Assembly: GCA_031367345.1 (NCBI GenBank)
Contig: JANLPR010000039.1
Location: 1 to 45,022 of the forward strand
Length of the DNA: 45,022 nt
Origin: JADKIH01 sp031367345
GTDB taxonomy: Bacteria; Bacteroidota; Bacteroidia; AKYH767-A; 2013-40CM-41-45
Direction: 5' to 3'
Position 1 is the stretch's first letter, and the number at the start of each line of letters is the position of its first letter. Of this stretch, positions 16,456-25,744 are shown in pieces. A program made the translations under genes and the position numbers. The notes beneath the pieces were generated by a model. That model ran no database searches, had not been told where the DNA came from, and was given only the letters and a program-made list of their open reading frames with translations.

Positions 16456-17020
16456 GAGTTTAAAGAAACTGGATGGTGAACTATTGTTATTTATAAATAG
16501 TCATAACAATTCATTTTTTGATTCGTTTTTTTATTTGACAAGCAATCGATGGATATGGATCCCCTTATATGCATTTCTACTCCTGCTTATAATCAAAACA
16601 TATTATAAAAAAACATGGCTGATCCTGTTATTAACAGCCATACTTGTGGTTGTGAGTGATCAACTTTCATCAGGATTAATAAAGAATATAGTGATGCGAG
16701 TTCGACCATGTCATCATCTCTTCATTGGACCACAATTACATTTGGTCAATGGAGAATGTGGTGGATTGTATGGATTTGTTTCTTCGCATGCGGCAAACAG
16801 TTTTGCAATTGCGGTTTTTGCCGGGCTTCTTCTCAAAAAAAGATTTCCAAATATATTCGTTGCCTTAATAATATGGGCTAGTATGGTTTCTTTTTCCAGA
16901 ATTTATTTAGGAGTGCATTATCCCTCAGATGTGTTAGCAGGTGCAATGATTGGGATTGGATTAGCAATGGCAAATTATAAATTGTTTGAAAGTATTCAAA
17001 TGAGAAAAATAAAAATATAA
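16448..17020 (+). CDS. PAP2-family membrane phosphatase
   Basis: A 190-residue integral membrane protein of the type 2 phosphatidic acid phosphatase superfamily. The three phosphatase motifs are present: KNIVMRVRPC (motif 1), SSHAANSFAIA (motif 2, catalytic His) and SRIYLGVHYPSDVLAG (motif 3). Hydrophobic stretches such as LYAFLLLLIIKTYY and TWLILLLTAILVVVSD form membrane helices. Likely substrates are lipid phosphates, undecaprenyl diphosphate or lipid A phosphates, but sequence alone does not separate these. It overlaps obgE by 8 bp and precedes an alkaline phosphatase. Confidence 0.9.
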   Translation: MFESLKKLDGELLLFINSHNNSFFDSFFYLTSNRWIWIPLYAFLLLLIIKTYYKKTWLILLLTAILVVVSDQLSSGLIKNIVMRVRPCHHLFIGPQLHLVNGECGGLYGFVSSHAANSFAIAVFAGLLLKKRFPNIFVALIIWASMVSFSRIYLGVHYPSDVLAGAMIGIGLAMANYKLFESIQMRKIKI

Positions 17021-17046
17021 TTATAGGATTTTAAGAACATCATTTT

Positions 17047-18720
17047 ATGATCACGTTAAAAATTAAACGAAAGTTTACTCTAGTTCTAATTAGTTTTGTT
17101 TGCATTTTACCTGCTGGTTTTGGGCAGAAATTAAAACAAGACGCTGTCAAAAATAATCTTTATCAAAAGCCTAAATTGGTAGTAGGAATAATAGTAGACC
17201 AAATGCGCTACGACTATTTGGTCCGCTTTTATGATAAATATTCAAACGATGGGTTTAAACGACTAATGTCGGGAGGTTTTAGCTATACGAATGCCAATTA
17301 CGATTACATTCCAACTTATACAGCATGCGGTCATTCGTGTGTTTATACAGGAACTGGTCCGGCATCTAATGGGATTATTGGAAACGATTGGTACGATAGA
17401 AAATCGAAGCAGACTATTTATTGTGTGAGCGATTCTTTAATGAAACCGCTGGGTACAACTTCTATCAGTGGAAAAATGTCGCCCAAGAATTTGGTAACTA
17501 CAACAATTGGAGACGAGCTAAAGTTGGCTTCCAATTTTAAGAGCAAAGTAATAGCTGTAGCACTGAAAGACAGAGGATCAATTTTGCCTGCAGGTCATTC
17601 AGCAGATGCGGCGTACTGGCACGATCCGTATACCAATAATTTTATCACAAGTACTTATTACATGAAAAGTTTGCCTGAATGGGTAACTGAATTTAATAAG
17701 CGAAAACTTCCGGATAGTTTACTTTCAAAACCTTGGAATACACTTTTACCGATAAATAATTATACAGAAAGCTCCGACGATAATACACCTTATGAAGGAT
17801 TGTTTTACGGAGAAAAAAGTCCCGTCTTTCCTCATAATTTGCCTATGATAAAAGATAGCGATATGGAGTTGATAAGAAAAATTCCGATGGGGAATACGCT
17901 AACGGAATTGTTTGTAGAAGACCTCATTACAAAAGAGAAAATGGGTAAAGGAAATGAAACAGATTTGTTGGCAATTAGTTTCACTTCTACAGATTATGTA
18001 GGGCATATGTTTGGTATCAATGCGATTGAATTAGAAGATACTTATTTGAGACTAGATAAAGACATTGCGGACCTCTTGCGATTTTTAGATGCAAAGATCG
18101 GAAAGAATGATTATCAAGTTTTTTTAACAGGAGATCACGCCGCAGTAAACAATCCGAAATATAGTGAAGACCATAATTTGAAAGGAGATTTTTTTGAAGC
18201 AAGACCGATGGGAGATTCATTGAAAAAATATTTGAATGGCATTTATGGAGTTGGCGATTATGTGATGAATGTGACAGCAGCAACTATTTATTTGAATAGA
18301 GAAGTCATTGAGCAAAAAAATATTAATCTTAGAGAGATTCAAGAAAAATGTCAGCGATTTGTTTTAGGCTTTGAAGGAGTCGCTTATGCGATGACAGCTT
18401 CTGAATTACAAAATGGGAGTAAGAGGACAGGCATTGCATCATTTATTCAAAATGGGTACAATCAAAAACGCTCTGCCGATGTGTTGATTCAATTACAACC
18501 GGGCTGGATCAATTGGACAACAAAAACGGGTACTACGCATGGCTCAGCTTACAGATATGATACACATGTTCCGCTTATATTTTATGGAAAGAATATTGCC
18601 GAAGGAAGATCACATGAACAGGTTAGTATTAGCGACATTGCCCCAACAATCTGTACATTTTTAAACATCGAATTCCCTTCAGGCACTACCGGGCAGCCGC
18701 TTCAAGAGGTGCTTAAATAG
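17047..18720 (+). CDS. pafA: PafA-type alkaline phosphatase
   Basis: Exported phosphomonoesterase of the alkaline phosphatase superfamily, 557 residues with a Sec signal peptide (residues 1-27, ending AGFGQ). Metal and catalytic elements are Asp51 in GIIVDQMRYDY, the presumed nucleophile Thr92 in IPTYTACGH, TSTDYVGHMFG, LTGDHAAVNNPKY, and a late zinc-ligand His in TTHGSAYRYDTHVPLIFYG. This layout matches the Thr-nucleophile PafA enzymes of Bacteroidota rather than PhoA. No Pho-box-like element was identified upstream. It follows the PAP2 gene by 26 bp and may share its transcript. Confidence 0.92.
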   Translation: MITLKIKRKFTLVLISFVCILPAGFGQKLKQDAVKNNLYQKPKLVVGIIVDQMRYDYLVRFYDKYSNDGFKRLMSGGFSYTNANYDYIPTYTACGHSCVYTGTGPASNGIIGNDWYDRKSKQTIYCVSDSLMKPLGTTSISGKMSPKNLVTTTIGDELKLASNFKSKVIAVALKDRGSILPAGHSADAAYWHDPYTNNFITSTYYMKSLPEWVTEFNKRKLPDSLLSKPWNTLLPINNYTESSDDNTPYEGLFYGEKSPVFPHNLPMIKDSDMELIRKIPMGNTLTELFVEDLITKEKMGKGNETDLLAISFTSTDYVGHMFGINAIELEDTYLRLDKDIADLLRFLDAKIGKNDYQVFLTGDHAAVNNPKYSEDHNLKGDFFEARPMGDSLKKYLNGIYGVGDYVMNVTAATIYLNREVIEQKNINLREIQEKCQRFVLGFEGVAYAMTASELQNGSKRTGIASFIQNGYNQKRSADVLIQLQPGWINWTTKTGTTHGSAYRYDTHVPLIFYGKNIAEGRSHEQVSISDIAPTICTFLNIEFPSGTTGQPLQEVLK

Positions 18721-18779
18721 AGAAAATCTTTAATTTTGAGGTTGAATGCCCATTTCATAGGAGGAATTGTTCGTAAGTG

Positions 18780-18804
18780 CTGATTTTTAGTGTTGAAAAA
18801 TCAG
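18780..18804 (+). terminator. AT-rich hairpin after pafA
   Basis: CTGATTTTT (18780-18788) pairs with AAAAATCAG (18796-18804) around a 7-base loop, 60 bp after the stop. There is no U-tract directly after it, so the terminator role is uncertain. A second small palindrome, GAAAATAATTTATTTTC, follows at 18817-18833. Confidence 0.35.
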
Positions 18805-18895
18805 GTGTTGTTGGCGGAAAATAATTTATTTTCTTGAAGTATTTTCTTATTTTTACGAGGATAAGAAATTTATTGCTACCCCCAACTCGAGTACT

Positions 18896-21800
18896 ATGAA
18901 CCATAAATACTTTAAAAAGTTTATACGCCTATTTTTTGGTGCTCTATTTTTTATTCTCCCTTCGCAGAAAGTTTTGGCAAGTCATGCTATGGGCGCGGAT
19001 ATTACTTATACATGTTTGGGTGGCAATCAGTACCAATTAACTTTTTCGTTTTATAGGGATTGTTCAGGGATTACACCCTCTTCAACTATGAGTATGGAAA
19101 TTAATAACGGATGTGGATTTCCGGCAACAGCAGTAAATATTAATCAAGTTGGTTTACCTGTTGATGTTCCAACAACATGTCCAACAGCATTGACTACATG
19201 CCATGGAGGAATCTATACCGGAATTCAGCATTATACTTATTCAGGAATTATTACTTTACCCGGGCCATGTGCCAATTGGACAGTAGGTCATGCTGAGAAT
19301 GCACGAAACTCTGCCATCACTACGATTACAGGAAATGGTTCGGATAATTTATATGTTTATTCAATGATCAACAATACGAACGGGTTGTGCAATAACTCAC
19401 CGACCTTTTCAAATCCACCTGTACCGTTTGCGTGCGAACAACAACGTTTTTGTTTCAACCATGGTGCGTATGATGCAGATGGAGATTCATTAAGTTTTCA
19501 ATTAATAACGCCGCTTACTAATTCATCAGGTGGAACAGTAACTTATTTAGCCGGTTATTCAACATCGTCACCAATTATTTCATCATCACCTGCATTTTAT
19601 TTAGATCCGGTGTCAGGTGATATATGCATGCGACCCACTGTATCAGATGTATCCGTTTTTGCTGTTTTAGTAAATGAATATCGCAACGGTGTTTTGATTG
19701 GACAAGTAGAAAGAGATATTCAATTGACAGTGCGGAACTGTGTAAATATTTTACCTGACATTACAGGAATCAACGGTGCTCCCTCGTTCAATAGAACAAT
19801 TTGTGCAAATACACCTTTCTGTTTTTATATTAGATCAGTAGATCCGGATGCATTGAATACAACAACTATCACTTGGGATAATTCAATTGCCGGTGCAACA
19901 TTAGTTACCAGTGGAGCTTATCGTGATTCTGCTTATTTCTGTTGGACACCGACAACAGCAGACATTAGTACATCTCCTGTTTGTTTTACCGTAACTGTAA
20001 AAGATGATAATTGTCCATATCAAGGAGTTCAGATCCGAACATTCTGTTTAACTGTAAATGGAGTTATAGCTGATGCAGGTATTGATCAAACAATTTCATG
20101 CGGAGCTACAGCCAATTTGATGGCATCGGCCACACTAGGTAACGGTGGTTTTAATTTTGCATGGACAGACGGTACAATAGGACCATCACATCCAGGCACC
20201 GGATTAGGAACTTATATAGTAGACGTTACTTCCGGAACTTGTCATGATTTAGATACAGTGAATGTGCTTCCGGGAATTGGACAACCGGTAGCGAATTTTT
20301 CATTTACTAATAATTGCAGTGGAACTCCAATTAGTTTTTCAGACGTAAGTGTAATTAATGGTAGTCCGATTACCACGTGGAGTTGGGACTTTGGTGACGG
20401 ATTTTCATCAGCAAGTCAGAATCCTTCACATCAGTTTGCAGGAAATGGAACTTATGGAGTAACACTTATTGTTGCGACAGCAGCAGGTTGTACAGATACA
20501 ATTACAAGACAAGTTACCATAAATACAAATATCCCTTTTGCTCAATTTAGTGCACCTGCGATTTGTGCGGGTGGAGGAATGAACTTTACAGATCTGTCGA
20601 CAGGTACTCCTACAATTTGGGCATGGGATTTTGGTGATGCCGGATCAGCATCTAATTCAAGCACATCTCAAAACCCTTCACATTCATTTGTGAATGGTGG
20701 CAATTATACTATTACACTTACAGTTACCAATGCTGCAGGTTGTCAATCTGTTTCTCAACAAAATGTAGTTGTAAATGCAAACCCAACATTAGCAATAGTA
20801 GATCCTGCGATTTGTGCGGGAACGGGAGCAAATATTGTAGCTCCTGGAGGATATGCAAATTACAATTGGGACAATACATATTTCACTCAAGCAATTTCAG
20901 TAACGCCGGCACTAACAACCAATTATTCAATCACCATTACAGACGGTAACGGTTGCACCGGTACAGATGTAGTGACAGTGACAGTGAATGCACTACCAAT
21001 TGCTGATGCCGGATTAGACAGGACAATTTGCGAAGGAACAAATACAACATTGATAGGAGCAGGAGGAGCAAGTTATGCTTGGCAACCTGGAGCTTTGATA
21101 GGTCAAAATGTGATTGTCTCTCCATCAACTACCACAGATTATGTGGTAACAGTTACGAATGCTGCAGGCTGTACTTCTTCCGATCAAGTTAGAGTAAGTG
21201 TAAATGCAATGCCGATAGTAGCGGCTTCAAGTGATCAAGGTGTATGTAAAGGAGAATCAGCCACAGTATCTGTGGTGAATGGAGTAGGAGCTTATACATG
21301 GACACCGGGAGGTTTTAATACTGCTTCAATTACAGTTACTCCGCCACTTACAACTGTATACACCGTTGTAGTGAGTGATGCTATAGGTTGCAGTGGATCA
21401 GCCTCAGTTACTGTTGTAGTTAACCCTGAACCAAATGCTTCTTTTTCAAGTAGTGGACCTGTTTGTATCAACAATTCTATTACTTACACCGATCTTTCTA
21501 ATGTTTCTACCGGGAACATAGCTTCTTGGAATTGGAATTTTGGAAACGGTGGTACTTCAACAAATCAGAATCCTTCCAGTCTTTATTCTAATAGTGGCAA
21601 TTTTAATGTGGAGCTAATAATTTCCTCCGACAAAGGTTGTAAAGACACGGTAGGAACGGTTGTCATTGTAAATGCTTTACCAATTGCCAATGCCGGTTTG
21701 GATCAAAGTATTTGCCCCGGTTTTAATGCAAATCTTGTTGGAGCAGGAGGTAATGTGTATGATTGGAACAACGGAGCTTTTAATACTTCTTCTATTACTG

Positions 21801-23620
21801 TTAGTCCTGCCGCAACCACAAGTTATACGCTGGTAGTGACCGATGGAAATGGTTGTACAAATTCGGATGCAGTGAATGTAGTAGTTAATCCTGTTCCGAT
21901 TGCAGATGCAGGCGTCGATCAATCTATATGCTTTGGAGAATCTGCAACTGTTTTTGCTTCCGGTGGAACAACCTATGTTTGGAATCCGGGAAATGTGAAT
22001 ACCTCAAATTATAATTTGACTCCTAGTAGTACAGGAACTTATACAGTAACTGTAGGAAATCAATTTGGTTGTATCTCTACCGATCAAGTAACGGTACAAG
22101 TGAATCCACTTCCTGTTGCAGCATTTGCTTCAAGTGGAGCAGTGTGTGAAGGAAATTCTGTGGCTTTTACCGATCAATCGAATATTACTACCGGAACAAT
22201 AGCAAATTGGAATTGGAATTTCGGAAATAATATTTCAAGTTCAAATCAAAACCCAAGTATTCCTTATTCAGGACCTGGAACATATTCTGTTAACCTTATC
22301 ATCAATTCTGACAAAGGATGTAAAGACACTATTACTCAGCAACAAATTATTTGGGCTACGCCAATTGCACTCTTTACTAATTCTAGTGTTTGTTTGGGAT
22401 TACCAGTTGACTTTACAGATCATTCCAGTATTAGTGATGCAAGTGCATTGAATTACTCCTGGACATTTGGAGATGGGGGAGTGTCTTCAGCGTCTTCTAC
22501 GCAACACGTTTATTCAAGTGAAGGAGGTTATCCAATTGCGTTGACTGTATCATCACAAAATGGATGTTCAACACAATTTAATGGACTAGCCAATGTGTTT
22601 CCATTGCCATCAGCTAATTTCGTAGTGGCTTCGATTTGTCAGGATGATAACGCTCAATTTGTAAATTCATCTACTCTTTCATCTGGGACAATAAGTACAA
22701 ATTACTGGACATTTGGCGACAATGGAATCTCGTCTTTGGTCAACCCTTCACATACTTATTCAACGCCTGGCGATTTCCCAATTTCGCTTTTAATTAGTTC
22801 CGATCATGGCTGTCTCGACAGTACAATTGGAACACTTCACGTGAAACCTAAACCACAAATCGATTTCAATGCTCAGAATGTTTGTCAAGGCTTCCCGGTT
22901 AATTTTTCTGATCTATCGGACCCTGTAGTTGGAGCAATGTCGTTTTACCAATGGAATTTTGGAGATGGACAAACAACTCAAGTTCAAGACCCAATTCATG
23001 TGTACAATGCACCGGGTTGGTATTCTGTAAGCCTTACGGCCAGCAATGACAGTGGATGTTCCGCTACTTTGGTCCGTCCGAATGCTGTAAATATTTTCCC
23101 ATCACCCGTTGCTGCATTTTCATCGAATGAAAATATGGCGAATGATTTTGTTCCTTTAGTCAATTTTACAAACGAATCAATCAACCCCGGATTTTTCTAT
23201 TGGAGTTTTGGAGATGGAGATACAGCTATGCAATATTCGCCTACACACATTTACCCAAATGTAGGACAGTATTTGGTTAATCTAATTACCATCGATGTCA
23301 ATGGCTGTGTTGATTCTTTAGCGCGCTTAATCGAAATTAAACCAATATCTGAAATTTATATTCCCAATGCGTTCACACCAAATGGCGATACCAAAAACGA
23401 CATTTTTCAGGTGTACACTCATAATGTAAAAAACATGTCTGTTCAAATTTATGACCGTTGGGGTTTAAAAATTTGGGAATGGAATGATATTAAAGGCGGC
23501 TGGGATGGACGAGTAAATGGAACACCTGCTCAATCTGATGTTTATGTTTATCGTGTTTCTACTGTAGACGTAAATGAGAATAGGGAAGTACGTATTGGCC
23601 ATGTGAGCCTCGTACGATAA
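18896..23620 (+). CDS. Giant PKD-repeat surface protein with gliding-motility (CHU_C, T9SS type B) C-terminal domain
   Basis: 1574 residues with a Sec signal peptide cut after LASHA-type residues (about A28). An N-terminal Cys-containing domain (SHAMGADITYTC, FYRDCSGI) spans roughly residues 29-390. Repeats follow from about residue 390 to 1480: eight PKD modules with W-x-FG-[DN] cores (WDFGDG, WNWNFGNG and similar) and six Ig-like modules beginning ADAG[LIV]D or a variant. The order is A-P-P-A-A-A-P-A-A-P-P-P-P-P. Residues 1486-1574 form the gliding-motility C-terminal domain (IPNAFTPNGDTKNDIF, YDRWG, GWDG, YVYRV), a known T9SS type B secretion signal. It is probably a secreted, cell-surface or matrix adhesin. 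A strong terminator follows. Confidence 0.93.
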   Translation: MNHKYFKKFIRLFFGALFFILPSQKVLASHAMGADITYTCLGGNQYQLTFSFYRDCSGITPSSTMSMEINNGCGFPATAVNINQVGLPVDVPTTCPTALTTCHGGIYTGIQHYTYSGIITLPGPCANWTVGHAENARNSAITTITGNGSDNLYVYSMINNTNGLCNNSPTFSNPPVPFACEQQRFCFNHGAYDADGDSLSFQLITPLTNSSGGTVTYLAGYSTSSPIISSSPAFYLDPVSGDICMRPTVSDVSVFAVLVNEYRNGVLIGQVERDIQLTVRNCVNILPDITGINGAPSFNRTICANTPFCFYIRSVDPDALNTTTITWDNSIAGATLVTSGAYRDSAYFCWTPTTADISTSPVCFTVTVKDDNCPYQGVQIRTFCLTVNGVIADAGIDQTISCGATANLMASATLGNGGFNFAWTDGTIGPSHPGTGLGTYIVDVTSGTCHDLDTVNVLPGIGQPVANFSFTNNCSGTPISFSDVSVINGSPITTWSWDFGDGFSSASQNPSHQFAGNGTYGVTLIVATAAGCTDTITRQVTINTNIPFAQFSAPAICAGGGMNFTDLSTGTPTIWAWDFGDAGSASNSSTSQNPSHSFVNGGNYTITLTVTNAAGCQSVSQQNVVVNANPTLAIVDPAICAGTGANIVAPGGYANYNWDNTYFTQAISVTPALTTNYSITITDGNGCTGTDVVTVTVNALPIADAGLDRTICEGTNTTLIGAGGASYAWQPGALIGQNVIVSPSTTTDYVVTVTNAAGCTSSDQVRVSVNAMPIVAASSDQGVCKGESATVSVVNGVGAYTWTPGGFNTASITVTPPLTTVYTVVVSDAIGCSGSASVTVVVNPEPNASFSSSGPVCINNSITYTDLSNVSTGNIASWNWNFGNGGTSTNQNPSSLYSNSGNFNVELIISSDKGCKDTVGTVVIVNALPIANAGLDQSICPGFNANLVGAGGNVYDWNNGAFNTSSITVSPAATTSYTLVVTDGNGCTNSDAVNVVVNPVPIADAGVDQSICFGESATVFASGGTTYVWNPGNVNTSNYNLTPSSTGTYTVTVGNQFGCISTDQVTVQVNPLPVAAFASSGAVCEGNSVAFTDQSNITTGTIANWNWNFGNNISSSNQNPSIPYSGPGTYSVNLIINSDKGCKDTITQQQIIWATPIALFTNSSVCLGLPVDFTDHSSISDASALNYSWTFGDGGVSSASSTQHVYSSEGGYPIALTVSSQNGCSTQFNGLANVFPLPSANFVVASICQDDNAQFVNSSTLSSGTISTNYWTFGDNGISSLVNPSHTYSTPGDFPISLLISSDHGCLDSTIGTLHVKPKPQIDFNAQNVCQGFPVNFSDLSDPVVGAMSFYQWNFGDGQTTQVQDPIHVYNAPGWYSVSLTASNDSGCSATLVRPNAVNIFPSPVAAFSSNENMANDFVPLVNFTNESINPGFFYWSFGDGDTAMQYSPTHIYPNVGQYLVNLITIDVNGCVDSLARLIEIKPISEIYIPNAFTPNGDTKNDIFQVYTHNVKNMSVQIYDRWGLKIWEWNDIKGGWDGRVNGTPAQSDVYVYRVSTVDVNENREVRIGHVSLVR
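20999..22363 (+). repeat. Tandem 228- and 227-codon A-A-PKD units within the surface protein
   Basis: Unit 1 (20999-21682) and unit 2 (21683-22363) each encode two ADAG-type Ig-like modules followed by one PKD module of the form SSG-VC-N-WNWNFGN-SDKGCKDT. The module order is the same in both, indicating duplication of a three-module block. Confidence 0.8.
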
Positions 23621-23640
23621 CAAAAGGTTATTAACAATTG

Positions 23641-23668
23641 AAAGCCGAGTTAAACGCTCGGCTTTTTT
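23641..23668 (+). terminator. Rho-independent terminator after the PKD protein
   Basis: AAAGCCGAG and CTCGGCTTT form a 9-bp stem around TTAAACG, followed by a T tract to 23668. A second AT-rich hairpin, TTGAAAAC/GTTTTCAA, follows at 23673-23693. Confidence 0.9.
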
Positions 23669-23776
23669 CGTGTTGAAAACTTTTTGTTTTCAAAAGAGAA
23701 TCATTTTTAACAGCCTTTCGTAATAAAGTGCAATATTAAAAAGGGTTTCACTCATTTAACTGCACCAAAAAACCGT

Positions 23777-25048
23777 ATGGCTGAGCTTAAAAACAAACAT
23801 GACATGGTGATCGACATCGTTAACCAGGTTGCAACTATTGCATCCAAGTTAGGAATCGTTCACACCACTACCGAAGATATTTCTTTGGATGGTAGACACA
23901 TTACAATAAAAGGAAACAAATTACTTTACTTTGGAAGTTGTGGCTACTTAGGATTGGAACACGATGAACGTATTAAGAACGGAGCTATTGAAGCTGTCCA
24001 TAAGTATGGTACACAGTTCAGTTCTTCTCGCGCCTATGTATCGTCGTCTTATTATGCAGAGTCAGAAGCTTTGTTAAGCAAGATGTTTTTCAATAAACCT
24101 GTTCTTTTATTGCAATCGCTTACGGTAGGTCATATGTCGAACATTCCAATTTTGGTTGGTAATGATGATGCTGTAATCATGGATTCCCAAGTTCACGATA
24201 GTGTTCAAACAGGAGTTCAGTTCTTAAAAAGCCGTGATATTCATACAGAGATTGTTCGCCATAACAGGATGGATATTCTGGAGAATAGAATAAAAGAGTT
24301 AAGCAAAGAGTATAAAAAAGTGTGGTATATGGCCGACGGCGTATATTCTATGCAAGGCGACTTAGCACCAATAAAGGAATTATACAAATTGGCGGATCAG
24401 TATGAGCAACTGCATTTATACATCGATGACATTCATGGAATGAGCTGGGCCGGCCCTAATGGTTCAGGTTATGTAACAAGTCAAGGCGAATACCATCCGC
24501 GACTGTATTTAACAACAGGATTAACAAAAGCTTTTGGTACAGCCGGTGGTTTATTGATCTATCCTAATGCGGAGGAATATCAGCTTATAAAAAATACGAG
24601 CAAGGCATTTATATTTTCCATTCAAATGCCACCAATGGTTTTAGGAGCAACAATTGAAGCTGCTAAAATTCACTTGAGTCCGGAAATTTATACGTACCAA
24701 AAGGAGTTAGCGGAGAAAATGGCCTTCTTCAATCTAACTGCGAAGAATTTGGGATTGCCATTGATCAATGAAACACTTTCACCAATTGGATTCATTGGAG
24801 TAGGGAAGCCGGATGTGGGATATAATATGGTTCGACGAATGATGAACCGTGGTTATTATTTTAACCTAAGTGTTTTCCCGAGTGTGTCTTATAACAATAC
24901 CGGATTAAGAATTCCGATTAACCGTTTGCATACGTTTGAAGACATTGAAAATTTATTGAAAGAGATTTCAGTACAGTTGCCAATGGCTTTAGAAGATTCG
25001 CATTCTAGTATGTCGGATATCATCAAACACTTCCGCTTGGTAGCCTAA
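23777..25048 (+). CDS. Alpha-oxoamine synthase family PLP enzyme (serine palmitoyltransferase / KBL / AONS-like)
   Basis: A 423-residue fold-type I PLP enzyme. LYFGSCGYLGLEHDER is the substrate-entry segment of alpha-oxoamine synthases. MADGVYSMQGDLAPI and YIDDIHGMSW give the PLP-ring Asp and His, and LTTGLTKAFGTAGG carries the Schiff-base Lys. These enzymes condense an amino acid with an acyl thioester. In Bacteroidota the best-known use is sphingolipid synthesis from serine and palmitoyl-CoA, but this sequence departs from the well-studied SPTs: DDIHG for DDAHS, and no FRPI-type N-terminus. Substrate is therefore open. It stands alone between two terminators, with no lipid gene adjacent. 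Confidence 0.8.
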   Translation: MAELKNKHDMVIDIVNQVATIASKLGIVHTTTEDISLDGRHITIKGNKLLYFGSCGYLGLEHDERIKNGAIEAVHKYGTQFSSSRAYVSSSYYAESEALLSKMFFNKPVLLLQSLTVGHMSNIPILVGNDDAVIMDSQVHDSVQTGVQFLKSRDIHTEIVRHNRMDILENRIKELSKEYKKVWYMADGVYSMQGDLAPIKELYKLADQYEQLHLYIDDIHGMSWAGPNGSGYVTSQGEYHPRLYLTTGLTKAFGTAGGLLIYPNAEEYQLIKNTSKAFIFSIQMPPMVLGATIEAAKIHLSPEIYTYQKELAEKMAFFNLTAKNLGLPLINETLSPIGFIGVGKPDVGYNMVRRMMNRGYYFNLSVFPSVSYNNTGLRIPINRLHTFEDIENLLKEISVQLPMALEDSHSSMSDIIKHFRLVA

Positions 25049-25063
25049 GGGTCAATAATAAAT

Positions 25064-25106
25064 AAAAAAAAGAGGTCTCTTGTTTTAATAAGAGACCTCT
25101 TTTTTT
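25064..25106. terminator. Bidirectional terminator between convergent genes
   Basis: A 17-bp perfect stem with GAGGTCTCTT (25071-25080) and AAGAGACCTC (25090-25099) at its core, extended by A and T tracts on the two sides. The loop is TGTTTTAAT. It works in both directions, ending the oxoamine synthase gene (+) and the response regulator gene (-). Confidence 0.93.
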
Positions 25107-25118
25107 ATGTATATGTTT

Positions 25119-25544
25119 TTATGGTTGCACACTAAGTTGCCAAAAATTATTTAGGATTGAAACAGCAGCAACAAAATTTTCAAAAGAGATTGGTTTGATA
25201 ATGTAGCCGGCTACGTTATAGTTGTAAGCTTCAAAACGATCTTTGTCATCGTTAGAAGTCGTCATAATAAAGACACTTATATTGTGCAGATCTTTATCAG
25301 AACGTAACTCTTTTAAGAACTCTAGGCCATTCATCTTTGGCATATTGATGTCCAGGAGAATGATTCTGGGAGAAGGAGAGATTTTTTCTGCACCATTTGT
25401 TCCGCGAAGCGAATCAAGAGCTTCAACGCCGTTATGAGCTACGAAAAGTGGGTTCGAGACATTACTTTTCTTAAAAGCCCTCTTGACATTCATACAATCT
25501 ACTTCGTCGTCATCGACAAGGAGTATGTTTACTAATTTATCCAT
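25119..25544 (-). CDS. Single-domain response regulator (receiver only)
   Basis: A 141-residue CheY-like receiver with no output domain. The acidic pocket is Asp11/Asp12 in LLVDDDEVD, the phospho-acceptor Asp65 in IILLDINMPKMNG, the switch Thr in MTTSNDD (95/96) and Lys117 in YIIKPIS. It resembles the Rcp1-type receivers that accept phosphate from membrane or phytochrome-like kinases. It is divergent from the membrane histidine kinase gene that starts 200 bp away, so the two are probably a cognate pair. The target must be a protein-protein interaction or a phosphorelay, as there is no DNA-binding domain. Confidence 0.9.
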   Translation of the reverse strand: MDKLVNILLVDDDEVDCMNVKRAFKKSNVSNPLFVAHNGVEALDSLRGTNGAEKISPSPRIILLDINMPKMNGLEFLKELRSDKDLHNISVFIMTTSNDDKDRFEAYNYNVAGYIIKPISFENFVAAVSILNNFWQLSVQP

Positions 25545-25593
25545 TTTGGGAGATGCAGTAAAAAATCAGTGATTTAGATTAATTCTGATGTGT

Positions 25594-25601
25594 CAAATGT
25601 A
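25594..25601 (-). promoter_or_regulatory. -7 box of the response regulator gene
   Basis: TACATTTG on the minus strand, an exact TAnnTTTG match, 49 bases before the ATG. The nearest TTTG upstream is only 15 bases away, so the -33 element is unclear. Confidence 0.35.
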
Positions 25602-25744
25602 AAAAAATCTTTTCATCAAAAAATAGATTTTTTTCATCGATTTTTAAAAGAAAAATATTATTATCCATCAAATTGAGTGTAAATATTACACTTTGGTATC
25701 TAAAATATGCCGAATTTCGTATCACAGATTATATAAATTCTCCA

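Noticed and set aside
20937..22500. Antisense reading frames inside the PKD protein gene
   Set aside because: They are shadows of the repetitive plus-strand coding sequence, without signal peptides, starts in good context or homology features.
25673..25744. TTG start for the histidine kinase
   Set aside because: The added 24 residues precede a normal ATG-led protein and have no supporting feature.
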